Below are positions 55,306-63,942 of a DNA stretch of 64,000 nt, one piece after another (position 1 is the first letter of the stretch; each line of letters begins with the position of its first letter). Where the stretch lies: positions 3,911,001-3,975,000 of the forward strand of contig CP050293.1 in assembly GCA_014189435.1 (NCBI GenBank), given 5' to 3'. Under the pieces are notes generated by a model, which saw only the letters and a list, made by a program, of their open reading frames with translations, was not told the origin of the DNA and ran no database searches. The DNA is from Mesorhizobium loti (lineage in GTDB: Bacteria; Pseudomonadota; Alphaproteobacteria; Rhizobiales; Rhizobiaceae). Both the position numbers and the translations under genes were made by a program.

Positions 55306-56105
55306 TGTCCGCCGCGCCCGCCGCCCTTGTCCCGGACACGCCGGCCCATACGGTCGACGCCTTCCATCGCGGCCGGTTCTGGCTCGTGCAGCCCAAGCAA
55401 GGCGGCCATCGCGCCGGCATGGATGCAATGATGCTGGCGGCGTCCGTGCCATCCTCCTTCGGCGGGCGTCTCGCCGATTTCGGTGCCGGCGCCGGGGCTG
55501 CCGGACTGGCGGTGCTGTCGCGCTGCCCGGCGGCAGAGGCGATGCTTGTCGAAAAGGCGCCGGAAATGGCGGCCTTCGCGGCGGCCACCCTTGCCCATCC
55601 CGGCAATGCCCATCTTAGCGATCGTGCCTCCGTGCTCGTCGCCGATGTCACGGTGTCGGGACGAGCGCGGGCGGCCGTCGGCCTCGCCGACAACGACTTC
55701 GACTTCGTCATCATGAACCCGCCCTTCAACGCCGCACGGGACCGCGCCACCCCCGATCGGCTGAGAAAGGAAGCCCATGTCATGGAGGATGGGCTGTTCG
55801 AGAGCTGGATCCGCAGTGCTGCGGCGGTTGTGAGGCCGCGCGGCGGGCTTGCCGTGATTGCCCGCCCCGAGCAACTCGGCGCCATTCTCGATGCGATCGC
55901 GGGGCGCTTCGGCGACGCCGAGATGCTTGCCGTCCACCCTCGCCCGGACGCGGCGGCGATCCGCATCGTCGTGCGGGCAGCGCTCGGGGCGCGGGGAAAG
56001 CTGGCCATCCGCCCGCCCCTGATGCTGCACGCGCAGTCGGGCAACGGTCTCGACGAGCGCAGCGAAATGATCACCAACGGCCTCGCCTCGCTGTTTGGAG
56101 ACTGA
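55305..56105 (+). CDS. Class I SAM-dependent methyltransferase (TrmN6-like)
   Basis: A 266-residue methyltransferase: SAM-binding LADFGAGAGAAGLAVLSR and the NPPF catalytic motif (FDFVIMNPPFNAARDRATPD). It resembles the enzyme that makes N6-methyladenosine-37 in tRNA-Val, but similar enzymes methylate DNA or proteins. It follows DUF2007 with a one-base overlap and precedes an S49 peptidase gene. Confidence 0.9.
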   Translation: MSAAPAALVPDTPAHTVDAFHRGRFWLVQPKQGGHRAGMDAMMLAASVPSSFGGRLADFGAGAGAAGLAVLSRCPAAEAMLVEKAPEMAAFAAATLAHPGNAHLSDRASVLVADVTVSGRARAAVGLADNDFDFVIMNPPFNAARDRATPDRLRKEAHVMEDGLFESWIRSAAAVVRPRGGLAVIARPEQLGAILDAIAGRFGDAEMLAVHPRPDAAAIRIVVRAALGARGKLAIRPPLMLHAQSGNGLDERSEMITNGLASLFGD

Positions 56106-56149
56106 GCTATTCTGCCCGGCCACATTGCCGTTGGCCGGGAAATCCCTAC

Positions 56150-57046
56150 ATGCCTGCAACATCGACCGGAGACCGCGCCCTCGTGAAACGACTTATCAAC
56201 CGCCTGCTGCCGAAATCCTGGCGCTCCACCATCGTCACCATTCCGGTCATCCGGCTGCACGGCACGATCATGGCCGGCGGTGGCCAATTCCGGCCGAGCC
56301 TGTCGCTGGCCTCTACCGCTGGCCTCATCGAGAAGGCGTTTTCCTACGACGCGCCGGCTGTTGCCATCTCGATCAATTCACCGGGCGGCTCGCCGGTGCA
56401 GTCGCGGCTGATCTTCAAGCGCATCCGCGACCTGGCGACCGAGAAGAACAAGAAGGTGCTGGTCTTCGTCGAGGACGTCGCGGCATCGGGCGGCTATATG
56501 ATCGCGGTTGCGGGTGACGAGATTTTCGCCGATCCGTCCTCCATTGTCGGTTCGATTGGCGTGGTCTCGGCCTCGTTCGGCTTCCCGGAACTGATGAAGA
56601 AGATCGGTGTCGAGCGCCGTGTCCACACCGCGGGCCAGAACAAGGCGGTGCTCGATCCGTTCAAACCCGAGAAGAAGGAAGACGTCGAACGCCTGAAGGC
56701 GCTGCAGCTCGAGGTGCACGGCACGTTCATCGATCTCGTCAAGGAGCGGCGCGGCACCAAACTGAAAGACGATCCGGACCTGTTCACCGGCCTGTTCTGG
56801 ACCGGCATCAAGGGACTCGAACTCGGGCTGGTCGATGCGCTCGGCGACATGCGCACGGTGCTGAAGACCCGTTTCGGGGCAAAAACCCAACTCAGGCTGA
56901 TCACGGCGCCGCGCGGTTTCCTCAGCCGCTTCGGCCTGTTCGGCTCGAGCAAGGGCTTCTCAGTGCCCGATATCGCAGCCGCTGCCGCGAGCGGCGTGAT
57001 CGATGCGGCGGAAGAGCGCGCATTGTGGTCTCGCTTCGGGCTTTGA
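56150..57046 (+). CDS. S49 family serine peptidase (SohB/SppA-like)
   Basis: A 298-residue protein without a clear membrane anchor. The nucleophile Ser113 is in VAASGGYMIAVAGDEI, preceded by ISINSPGGSPVQSRLIFKR. The family degrades signal peptides or membrane-protein fragments. A GTG at 56183 (VKRLINRLLPKSW) is an alternative start if the first 11 residues are not used. It lies between a methyltransferase and a small membrane protein gene on the same strand. Confidence 0.9.
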   Translation: MPATSTGDRALVKRLINRLLPKSWRSTIVTIPVIRLHGTIMAGGGQFRPSLSLASTAGLIEKAFSYDAPAVAISINSPGGSPVQSRLIFKRIRDLATEKNKKVLVFVEDVAASGGYMIAVAGDEIFADPSSIVGSIGVVSASFGFPELMKKIGVERRVHTAGQNKAVLDPFKPEKKEDVERLKALQLEVHGTFIDLVKERRGTKLKDDPDLFTGLFWTGIKGLELGLVDALGDMRTVLKTRFGAKTQLRLITAPRGFLSRFGLFGSSKGFSVPDIAAAAASGVIDAAEERALWSRFGL

Positions 57047-57129
57047 AAACCCGGCAAAACCGTCTAGCATAAGAGCTTAACCGACCCGACCGGCCGCCTT
57101 AGCCGGCCCAGCGTGGGAGGAGTTTTGGC

Positions 57130-57315
57130 ATGCCGCAGATCATTTTCTTCACCGTCGTCGGCGTCGCAGCCTATTTCGGCTACCGCACCTTCATCCGTGA
57201 AGCCGAGCGCGTGACCGCCAAGGTGCGGCGCACCGAAAAGCAGGCAGCCAACGGCGCGATGGGAACGTTGGTCAAGGATCCGAAGACCGGCGAATACCGG
57301 CTGGCCAAGGACTGA
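57130..57315 (+). CDS. Small membrane protein
   Basis: A 61-residue protein with one N-terminal helix (PQIIFFTVVGVAAYFGYRTF) and a charged tail (REAERVTAKVRRTEKQA) ending LVKDPKTGEYRLAKD. GGGAGGAG lies before the ATG, a strong ribosome site. It precedes ispE by 20 bases and may be co-transcribed. Function unknown; it recurs in rhizobia at this place as far as I recall. Confidence 0.75.
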   Translation: MPQIIFFTVVGVAAYFGYRTFIREAERVTAKVRRTEKQAANGAMGTLVKDPKTGEYRLAKD

Positions 57316-57335
57316 GCATCATCTCGCATACCATT

Positions 57336-58235
57336 GTGGACACCGACATCGGGTCGCGTAGCTGGCACGCGCACGCCAAGATCAATCTTGCGCTGCATGT
57401 CACCGGCAGGCGCCCTGACGGCTATCATCTGATCGAGAGCCTGGCGGTGTTCACGCGGTTTGGCGACAGGGTCGAAATCGCGCTCGCCGACAGCGATGAG
57501 TTCACCGTGTCCGGCCGTTACGCCCCGGCCGTTCCTCTCGATGCAAGCAATCTGGTGCCTAGGGCACGCGATGCCCTGCGACAGGCGGTCGGGCACGAGA
57601 GAACACCGCCGGTCGCCATCCGGCTCGAAAAGAACCTGCCGGTCGCCTCCGGCGTCGGCGGCGGGTCTAGCGACGCGGCAGCCGTGCTGCGCGGGCTGGC
57701 GCAGACTTGGGCCCTGGACATCGAAGGCACAGAGTTGGCGCGGATCGGACTTTCGCTTGGCGCCGATGTGCCGATGTGCCTGGCGGCAAAGCCTCTGGTC
57801 GCACGCGGCATTGGGGACGAGCTGTCGATGGTGCCGAATTTTTCGGCGCTTGGGCTGGTGCTGGTCAATCCAGGCACGCCGATCTCGACGGCGGATGTCT
57901 TTGCAGCGCTTTCGCGTCGTGACAATGAAGCCTTGCCGCCACTGCCGCGCAGCATCGATTTTCACAGCCTGCGCAACTGGCTGGAGATCACCCGCAACGA
58001 TCTCGAGCCTGCGGCACTGGCGATGCAGCCGGCCATCGGCAGGGCCCTTTCCTGGCTGAACAAGGCTGGTTCGGGTTTTTCACGGATGTCCGGGTCCGGC
58101 GCGACCTGCTTCGGCCTGTTCGAAACCGGCAATGTCGCCAAGCGCGCGGCTGCCGAGATCCGCGGCCGCCAGCCCGACTGGTTCGTCGCGGCGACGCGCA
58201 GCATCGCATCGGAGGGCGCTGATGGCCACAATTGA
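57336..58235 (+). CDS. ispE: 4-diphosphocytidyl-2-C-methyl-D-erythritol kinase
   Basis: A 299-residue GHMP kinase of the MEP isoprenoid pathway. Signatures are HAKINLALHVTGRRPDGYH and the ATP-binding PVASGVGGGSSDAAAVLRGL, with the third motif MSGSGATCFGLFE. It phosphorylates CDP-methylerythritol. It starts with GTG at 57336 with a poor ribosome site. It overlaps mogA by 14 bases. dxs earlier in the window starts the same pathway. Confidence 0.95.
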   Translation: MDTDIGSRSWHAHAKINLALHVTGRRPDGYHLIESLAVFTRFGDRVEIALADSDEFTVSGRYAPAVPLDASNLVPRARDALRQAVGHERTPPVAIRLEKNLPVASGVGGGSSDAAAVLRGLAQTWALDIEGTELARIGLSLGADVPMCLAAKPLVARGIGDELSMVPNFSALGLVLVNPGTPISTADVFAALSRRDNEALPPLPRSIDFHSLRNWLEITRNDLEPAALAMQPAIGRALSWLNKAGSGFSRMSGSGATCFGLFETGNVAKRAAAEIRGRQPDWFVAATRSIASEGADGHN

Positions 58236-58776
58236 CGAAAGCCGCTCCTTCGTTCCCGTGCGCATCGCGGTGCTGACCGTTTCGGACACACGCAGCCTCG
58301 CCGACGACAAATCCGGCCAGACGCTGGCCGATCGCATCACCGAAGCCGGGCACATCCTGGCTGCCCGCGATATCGTCACCGACGACCGCGAAAAAATCCG
58401 CGACACCGTTCTGGCGTGGTCACGGGACAAAAGTGTCGATGTCGTCATCACCACGGGCGGCACCGGCTTCACCGGCCGTGACGTGACGCCGGAGGCGCTG
58501 GAGCCGATCTTCGAAAAACGCATGGATGGCTTTTCGGAAGTGTTCCACCGCATCTCCTACGACAAGATCGGCACCTCGACGATCCAGAGCCGGGCGACCG
58601 GCGGCGTCGTCAACGCCACCTTCGTCTTCGTGCTGCCGGGCTCGCCAGGCGCCTGCAAGGACGCCTGGGACGGCATCCTGAAGGCGCAGCTCGACTACCG
58701 GCACATGCCGTGCAATTTCGTCGAGATCATGCCGCGCCTGGACGAGCATTTGCGGCGCGGAAAATCGGCTTCGTAA
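58222..58776 (+). CDS. Molybdenum cofactor biosynthesis protein (MogA/MoaB family)
   Basis: A 184-residue protein of the MoaB/Mog family: RIAVLTVSDTRSLADDKSGQ, VVITTGGTGFTGRDVTPEAL and FVLPGSPGACKDAWDGIL. Enzymes of this family adenylylate molybdopterin before molybdenum insertion; the family has also inactive or regulatory members. The start at 58222 has GGAGGG and lies inside the 3' end of ispE. Confidence 0.93.
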   Translation: MATIDESRSFVPVRIAVLTVSDTRSLADDKSGQTLADRITEAGHILAARDIVTDDREKIRDTVLAWSRDKSVDVVITTGGTGFTGRDVTPEALEPIFEKRMDGFSEVFHRISYDKIGTSTIQSRATGGVVNATFVFVLPGSPGACKDAWDGILKAQLDYRHMPCNFVEIMPRLDEHLRRGKSAS

Positions 58777-58917
58777 GAGCCAAGGCAAAGCGCCGGTTTC
58801 ACGCCACCTTTGCCAGGCAGAACAGCACCGGCGCCTTCGAAACGCCATTCCAAACCTGTTCCCGAAAAAGGTACCCTGCCTGAAGGCGATCATCGCCGAC
58901 ACGACAAGGCAGATCCA

Positions 58918-59361
58918 ATGACCGTGCATACTGGCGGATGCCATTGCGGCAACGTTCGCCTTGGATTTTCAACCGAGCTCGCCCCCTCGCAAATCGAAGT
59001 TCGCGCCTGCCAGTGCTCGTTCTGTATCAGACATGGTTCGCGCGCTGTTGCCGATCCGGACGGCAGACTGATCATCTCGGTCAAGGACGAGGCGCGATTG
59101 CGGAGATATCAATTCGGGTTGAGGACGGCCGACTATCTGATCTGCCGGGAGTGCGGCGTCTACGTCGCCGCAATCGCCGGAAAGGACAATGCAATCGCCA
59201 GAGATGACGATGCCAGGGCGATCGTCATCATCAACGCCCTGGACGACCGGGAGTGGTTCAATCGGGAGCCGCTCCGTGTCGACTTCGATGCCGAAAGCAG
59301 GGCGCAGCGCCAAGAAAGGCGCCGCACACACTGGATGCCTGTCGAGATGAGCTTCGGATAG
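58918..59361 (+). CDS. GFA family protein (glutathione-dependent formaldehyde-activating-like)
   Basis: A 147-residue zinc protein with the family cysteines GGCHCGNVRLGF, ACQCSFCIRHGS and LICRECGVY. The founding member, Gfa of Paracoccus, condenses formaldehyde and glutathione; most relatives are untested. AAGG precedes the ATG at 58918; a longer frame exists but lacks a site. It is convergent with the PhyH gene eight bases away. Confidence 0.9.
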   Translation: MTVHTGGCHCGNVRLGFSTELAPSQIEVRACQCSFCIRHGSRAVADPDGRLIISVKDEARLRRYQFGLRTADYLICRECGVYVAAIAGKDNAIARDDDARAIVIINALDDREWFNREPLRVDFDAESRAQRQERRRTHWMPVEMSFG

Positions 59362-59368
59362 TCAACTC

Positions 59369-60343
59369 TCAGCGGATGACCGGCTCGCCATGAAACCGCC
59401 GGCGCGACGGCGGCGATACGCCGAAGCCGACTTCCATCATCAGCCGCGGCGTGCGTGCCGGCACGGTGCCCATGTGGAAGCCAAAGGGGTCCTCGACGAA
59501 GCCGAGACCGGCCTCGCCAGTCAGTGTCACCGGGCTCTGCTCGCCATAGACATCGAGAACCTCCTGCGCGGGATGGCCGACCAGGAGGGTGAGCTGATGC
59601 TTGAGGCTGCGGCGCTTGTGGCTGCCCCTGACATAGACATGCGGACCGGTGTCGGCATCGACCGGCTTGAGATAGAAGAAGAATTTCAGCATGCGCCAGT
59701 CGTCGAGGTCGAAATGATACTTGCCGAGCGAGGCAAGGTTCTTGTCGGCATCAGAGGCGGCACCCGTCGGAAAACTCCACCAGACGCGCGTCGTAATCAG
59801 TTTTGCCTGGCCGCCGAGATAGTGCGCGGCAACATCCAGAAGCAGCGGATCGCGCTGGATGGCGAGTGCTGCCGGACAGTCGAGGATGCGCTCGAAAAAG
59901 TGCCCGCTGAGCAGCGAGCGGCCGAAGCGCTTCTCGGCCTCGGCATGTTCACCCGGCATGAATTCGAGGCGGCGGTCGAAATTGCCGAAGCAAGCCGTAC
60001 GCCCGGCAAAGTCTGCGATCTCCTCATGGATATCAGGCGGCAGGACCAGGCCCGAAAACAGCCCGTCGGAGCGCAGCGCGTCGACCACCGCCTCGCGTTC
60101 GACACCGGCAAACATCGTATCCCCCGCTTTGTCGGCCGGCTCGGCGCGTTTTGCACCCAGCCAATGCATGCGGCGTCCAGGCATTGTGCGCGCCAGCACG
60201 AACATCGGCAGCCAGGCTGGGTTTTCGCGCAGATCCGTCAGATAGGTTGGAATGCGCACGGCTATACGCCGCAGCAGGCTGCCGTTGCGCGCTATGGCCT
60301 CGAGACTGGCCGTGCCGGATGTGTCGGGGGTTGAAAGCTTCAT
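59369..60343 (-). CDS. Phytanoyl-CoA dioxygenase-like protein (second)
   Basis: A 324-residue protein with a PhyH-like oxygenase region: KYHFDLDDWRMLKFFFYLKP with the His-x-Asp pair, GPHVYVRGSHKRRSL and GFHMGTVPARTPRLMMEVGF with the distal His and Arg. The first 100 residues are not recognised and include IPTYLTDLRENPAWLPMF. The start at 60343 follows GAGG. It is unrelated in detail to the first PhyH protein in the window. Substrate unknown. Confidence 0.82.
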   Translation of the reverse strand: MKLSTPDTSGTASLEAIARNGSLLRRIAVRIPTYLTDLRENPAWLPMFVLARTMPGRRMHWLGAKRAEPADKAGDTMFAGVEREAVVDALRSDGLFSGLVLPPDIHEEIADFAGRTACFGNFDRRLEFMPGEHAEAEKRFGRSLLSGHFFERILDCPAALAIQRDPLLLDVAAHYLGGQAKLITTRVWWSFPTGAASDADKNLASLGKYHFDLDDWRMLKFFFYLKPVDADTGPHVYVRGSHKRRSLKHQLTLLVGHPAQEVLDVYGEQSPVTLTGEAGLGFVEDPFGFHMGTVPARTPRLMMEVGFGVSPPSRRRFHGEPVIR

Positions 60344-60490
60344 TGGGTCCTCGGCTATGAGAGCGCCACCGATGCCGCATCGGTGCTCGCCACTCGGCAT
60401 GACCCAAACCCAATTCACCCGCGTAAGCCGGAAGCTAATCCCGCGTCTGATTTTGTGCAATGCACAATAGAGAGAGCAGCTGCAAAAAAA

Positions 60491-61018
60491 TCATTTCGGG
60501 GAGCGATGCTTCTGCTTTACCGGCGCCACCCAGATTTCGGCGTCGAGCCGCTTTGTCGCGAGGCCGCGGGCGATGGCCTCGGCGCTGCCGGCACTCTTGG
60601 CCGAGGCCGCGGCCTGACGCTTGCTGATCAGCAATCCGTCGGCCAAGGCACGGTTTCCCGAAAAGACGCGGGCCAGGAACGGCGTGCGGCTGCCGCGCGC
60701 CCGCGAAAACCGTGCCGCCATGGTTTGCCTGGCTGTATGGTCGACCACAACGTCGATCCAGCCCTCCACCAGCCGCGCGCCGGGCTCCAGCAGCAGCAGC
60801 CAGTCCCCCTTGGCCTGGCGGATGCCGGCAGCAACGCCGCCAGTCACGTACTGGCAGCCGGCATGCTCGGCCACGCGATGCGTCTGGTCGGTGGAACCCG
60901 TGTCGCAGACGATGACTTCACGCACCACGCCCTCGACCGCGCCGCCAATCAGCGAGGCAAGCGTGCGGGTAAGGCCTTCCTCGTCATTGCGGGTTTCGAT
61001 GAGAACACTGAGCATCAT
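60491..61018 (-). CDS. Glycosyltransferase family 2-like protein, short
   Basis: A 175-residue protein with a GT-A fold start: MLSVLIETRNDEEGLTRTLA, VIVCDTGSTDQTHRVAEHAG and GDWLLLLEPGARLVEGWIDV. It covers only the nucleotide-sugar half; catalytic residues of the second half are not clear, and the C-terminus is basic and ends KQKHRSPK. It may transfer sugar to an unknown acceptor or be non-catalytic. Start at 61018 or 61015 (two ATG in a row). Confidence 0.8.
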   Translation of the reverse strand: MMLSVLIETRNDEEGLTRTLASLIGGAVEGVVREVIVCDTGSTDQTHRVAEHAGCQYVTGGVAAGIRQAKGDWLLLLEPGARLVEGWIDVVVDHTARQTMAARFSRARGSRTPFLARVFSGNRALADGLLISKRQAAASAKSAGSAEAIARGLATKRLDAEIWVAPVKQKHRSPK

Positions 61019-61114
61019 TAGCCGAATAGCGGAAAGTGCGGCACTGCGCCAGTTACTGCAGCGCACCATAAAAAGTTCTTGATTTGTTCTCATCTACAAA
61101 ATAGGAATAATTTC

Positions 61115-62320
61115 ATGAACAGAGCGATTCGACACAACATGGACAGTCCCTGGGAGCGGGCGAAGATGGAACAGATCGTGCGCGCCGACATTGCAGCTTT
61201 CGGAGCAGGAAGAGCCGAGATGGCCAATGCGATGATCGAGCAGAGTGGCGTGCGTGTCCGTCCGGACCGCAACCGCGGCAGGTCGGCGGGCATCAATCCG
61301 TCCGGCCGGTTCGAGCCGGTCAGCCGGCATGTCTTCGACGATGGCTGGAATTCGCTGGAAGAACTGCCGCCCTTCAAGACCGAAGTGCAGGTCGAGAAGC
61401 CGCGCACCATCATCACCCGCAACGAATCGCCCGACATCTCCTTCGACCGTTCTATCAATCCTTATCGCGGCTGCGAGCATGGCTGTGTCTATTGCTTTGC
61501 CCGGCCAACGCACTCGTTCATGGGCCTGTCACCGGGTCTCGATTTCGAATCCAAGCTGTTCGCCAAGCCGGACGCGGCGCGCTTGCTCGACAAGGAGCTG
61601 TCGAAGGACGGCTACCAGCCGCGCACCATCGCCATCGGCACCAACACCGACCCCTACCAGCCGATCGAGAAGCAATACCGGATCATGCGCGAGATCCTCG
61701 AAGTGCTGGAAGCGCGCGGCCATCCGGTCGGCATCGTGACAAAATCCGCTTTGGTGACGCGCGACATCGATATCCTGTCGCGCATGGCCGAGCGCGGGCT
61801 CGCCAAGGTCGCGCTGTCGGTGACGACATTGGACCGGATGCTGGCGCGTACCATGGAGCCCCGCGCGTCGACGCCGACCAAGCGGCTGGAGGCTATCCGG
61901 CAGCTTTCGGACGCCGGCATCCCGGCTTCGGTCATGGTCGCGCCGATCATCCCCGGCCTGACCGACCAGGAGATGGAACGCATCCTCGATTCGGCACGCG
62001 CCGCCGGCGCGCGCGAGGCGGGTTATGTCGTGCTGCGCCTGCCGCTGGAAGTCAGCCCGATCTTCAAGGACTGGCTGCTGCGTCATTATCCGGATCGCTA
62101 CCGCCACGTGATGTCGCTGATCCGCTCGATGCGCGACGGCAAGGACTACGATTCGGAATGGGGCAAGCGCATGAAGGGCGCCGGCCCCTATGCCTGGCAG
62201 ATCGGCCGGCGCTTCGAGATCACCGCCAAGCGGCTCGGCCTCAATGCCGAACGGCGCACGCTGCGGACCGACCAGTTCGTTGCCGCTGCCAAGGATCAAT
62301 TGCAGCTGACGCTGCTTTGA
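61115..62320 (+). CDS. PA0069 family radical SAM protein
   Basis: A 401-residue radical SAM enzyme with the cluster motif CEHGCVYC in INPYRGCEHGCVYCFARPTH. Other conserved parts are TIAIGTNTDPYQPIEKQYRI, VTKSALVTRDIDILSRMAE and MVAPIIPGLTDQEMERIL. The family is related to spore photoproduct lyase and often annotated as a DNA repair photolyase, without proof. The ATG at 61115 follows AGGAA. It has an AT-rich leader compared with neighbours. Confidence 0.93.
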   Translation: MNRAIRHNMDSPWERAKMEQIVRADIAAFGAGRAEMANAMIEQSGVRVRPDRNRGRSAGINPSGRFEPVSRHVFDDGWNSLEELPPFKTEVQVEKPRTIITRNESPDISFDRSINPYRGCEHGCVYCFARPTHSFMGLSPGLDFESKLFAKPDAARLLDKELSKDGYQPRTIAIGTNTDPYQPIEKQYRIMREILEVLEARGHPVGIVTKSALVTRDIDILSRMAERGLAKVALSVTTLDRMLARTMEPRASTPTKRLEAIRQLSDAGIPASVMVAPIIPGLTDQEMERILDSARAAGAREAGYVVLRLPLEVSPIFKDWLLRHYPDRYRHVMSLIRSMRDGKDYDSEWGKRMKGAGPYAWQIGRRFEITAKRLGLNAERRTLRTDQFVAAAKDQLQLTLL

Positions 62321-62472
62321 GAATGCAAATCACCGCGGCGGTTTGATCTGCCGCAGCACAAGAATTCCGTCCGGCCTGCCCCGGCCTGCAGACGGTGCCC
62401 TCCCGGTCCGGCGCCCCACCCGACCCGGAGGGACTTGCGGAGAATCGGAGCCGATGCGAACCTCGCCGCAAC

Positions 62473-63168
62473 ATGGCTCGCGCGCGTTCCGATTCTCCGC
62501 TTCTCTTTGAGATCATCGAGAAACCTGATTTCTCCTTCGAGACGAAGGCGATGGCGGACGGTTTGTGGCCAGTCGCCGGGATGGATGAGGCCGGCCGCGG
62601 TCCCCTGGCCGGGCCGGTGGTCGCCGCGGCCGTGGTGCTCGATCCCGCCAACATTCCGGACGGGCTCGACGATTCCAAGCGGCTCAGCCATTTGCAGCGT
62701 GAGGCGCTGTTCCTGCGCATCCTCGGCTCCGCGCAGGCGATTTCCATGGCCTCCATCAGTGCGGAGGGCATCGACGGCAGCAACATCCTCAAGGCCAGCC
62801 TCGAGGCCATGCGCCGCGCGCTGGTCGGCCTGTCGGTTCAACCGAAGCTCGCTCTCGCCGACGGGCGCGACGTGCCGCCGGGCCTGCCCTGCGAAGGGCG
62901 CGCGCTGATCAAGGGCGATCAGCGTTCGCAATCGATCGCCGCCGCCTCGATCGTCGCCAAGGTGATGCGTGACCGCATGATGTGCGGCTGCGGCAACCAT
63001 CACGACCGCTACGGCTTCGAAGTCCATATGGGCTACGCCACGGTCCGCCATCGCACGGCGATCGAGGCGCATGGCCCGGTCGCGCGGCTGCACCGTGTGT
63101 CATTCTCGCCGTTCAGATTGGGCGGCGCTGAGGTGGTTGAAGAAGAGAGTTTTGTCGGGTTGGATTGA
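62473..63168 (+). CDS. rnhB: Ribonuclease HII
   Basis: A 231-residue RNase HII that removes misincorporated ribonucleotides and RNA in hybrids. The catalytic pair is in [20 protein letters not shown], with the next acidic residues in [12 protein letters not shown] and [10 protein letters not shown], and the C-terminal [15 protein letters not shown]. It has the alphaproteobacterial N-terminal extension of about 30 residues. A small dyad lies between the radical SAM gene and this one. Confidence 0.96.
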   Translation: MARARSDSPLLFEIIEKPDFSFETKAMADGLWPVAGMDEAGRGPLAGPVVAAAVVLDPANIPDGLDDSKRLSHLQREALFLRILGSAQAISMASISAEGIDGSNILKASLEAMRRALVGLSVQPKLALADGRDVPPGLPCEGRALIKGDQRSQSIAAASIVAKVMRDRMMCGCGNHHDRYGFEVHMGYATVRHRTAIEAHGPVARLHRVSFSPFRLGGAEVVEEESFVGLD

Positions 63169-63188
63169 GCGGGCGGCAGCGACAAGGC

Positions 63189-63368
63189 AATCTCCCCCTC
63201 GTGGGGGAGATGTCCGGCAGGACAGAGGGGGGGCGCTGTCCCGCCGGCCTCTCAATCGATTGCAATCACGCCCTTGGGCTTATCCGATAGATCGCAGGAC
63301 AACAAAGGTTAGCGTTCTTCACGCCCCCCTCTGCCCTGCCGGGCATCTCCCCCACGAGGGGGGAGATT
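63189..63368. repeat. Palindromic intergenic repeat (type A), copy 2
   Basis: About 180 bases with inverted arms; the left arm begins AATCTCCCCCTCGTGGGGGA and the right ends ACGAGGGGGGAGATT. The inner modules (CGCTGTCCCGCCGGCC left, TTCACGCCCCC right) are the reverse of copy 1 at 27690-27865, so the two copies lie in opposite orientation. Confidence 0.85.
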
Positions 63369-63390
63369 GGCAGCTTCAGCGCCCAACAAA

Positions 63391-63418
63391 AAAGCCGCCA
63401 GGTTGCCCGGGCGGCTTT
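63391..63418 (-). terminator. Intrinsic terminator of the ATP synthase F0 genes
   Basis: AAAGCCGCC and GGCGGCTTT form a 9-bp stem with a 10-base loop. On the minus strand it is followed by a run of six T, a classic rho-independent terminator, 23 bases past the atpF stop. Confidence 0.88.
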
Positions 63419-63440
63419 GATGCTTGGCTGGACGGACCGC

Positions 63441-63932
63441 CTAGTTCAGCTTCGACTTCACGTCGGCAAGCGAAGCCTTGAACAGATCGGCACCGGCCTT
63501 GGCGTCGATCTTGCCGGCGAGCAGCGTGCGTGCTGCCTCGACGGCGATATCGACGGCGCTGGCGCGGACTTCACTGATGGCGTCACGCTCGGCCTGTCCG
63601 ATCTTCTGCTCGGCAAGCGCGGTGCGCCGGACGACATAGTCCTCGGTCTTCTTGTGCGCTTCGGCGGCAAGCATGTCGGCTTCGCGCTTGGCGGCGGCGA
63701 CGATGTCGGCGGCCTCCTGCTCGGCTTCCTTGCGCTTGCGCTGGTACTGGCCGAGCAGCTGCTGGGCCTCCTCGCGCAGCCGGCGCGCTTCATCCAGCTC
63801 ATTGCTGATCCTGGCGGCGCGGGCGTCGAGCGCCTTGGCGATCATGCCAGGCACCTTGATGTAGACGGCAACGCCCAGGAAGATGATGAGGGCTATCGTG
63901 GCCCACAGCGTCGCGAGAGATGTGTAATCCAT
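63441..63932 (-). CDS. atpF: ATP synthase F0 subunit b
   Basis: A 163-residue stator subunit: an N-terminal membrane helix (LATLWATIALIIFLGVAVYI) followed by a long charged coiled coil (DEARRLREEAQQLLGQYQRK, AEQEAADIVAAAKREADMLA). It links F0 to F1. It lies after a b' gene on the same strand, the split-b arrangement of alphaproteobacteria. GAGGAG precedes the ATG. A terminator follows. Confidence 0.96.
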   Translation of the reverse strand: MDYTSLATLWATIALIIFLGVAVYIKVPGMIAKALDARAARISNELDEARRLREEAQQLLGQYQRKRKEAEQEAADIVAAAKREADMLAAEAHKKTEDYVVRRTALAEQKIGQAERDAISEVRASAVDIAVEAARTLLAGKIDAKAGADLFKASLADVKSKLN

Positions 63933-63942
63933 GATGCGCTCC

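Noticed and set aside
62395..62450. A dyad between the radical SAM gene and rnhB as a terminator
   Set aside because: CCCTCC and GGAGGG pair only with an irregular interior and without a T run; too weak to call.
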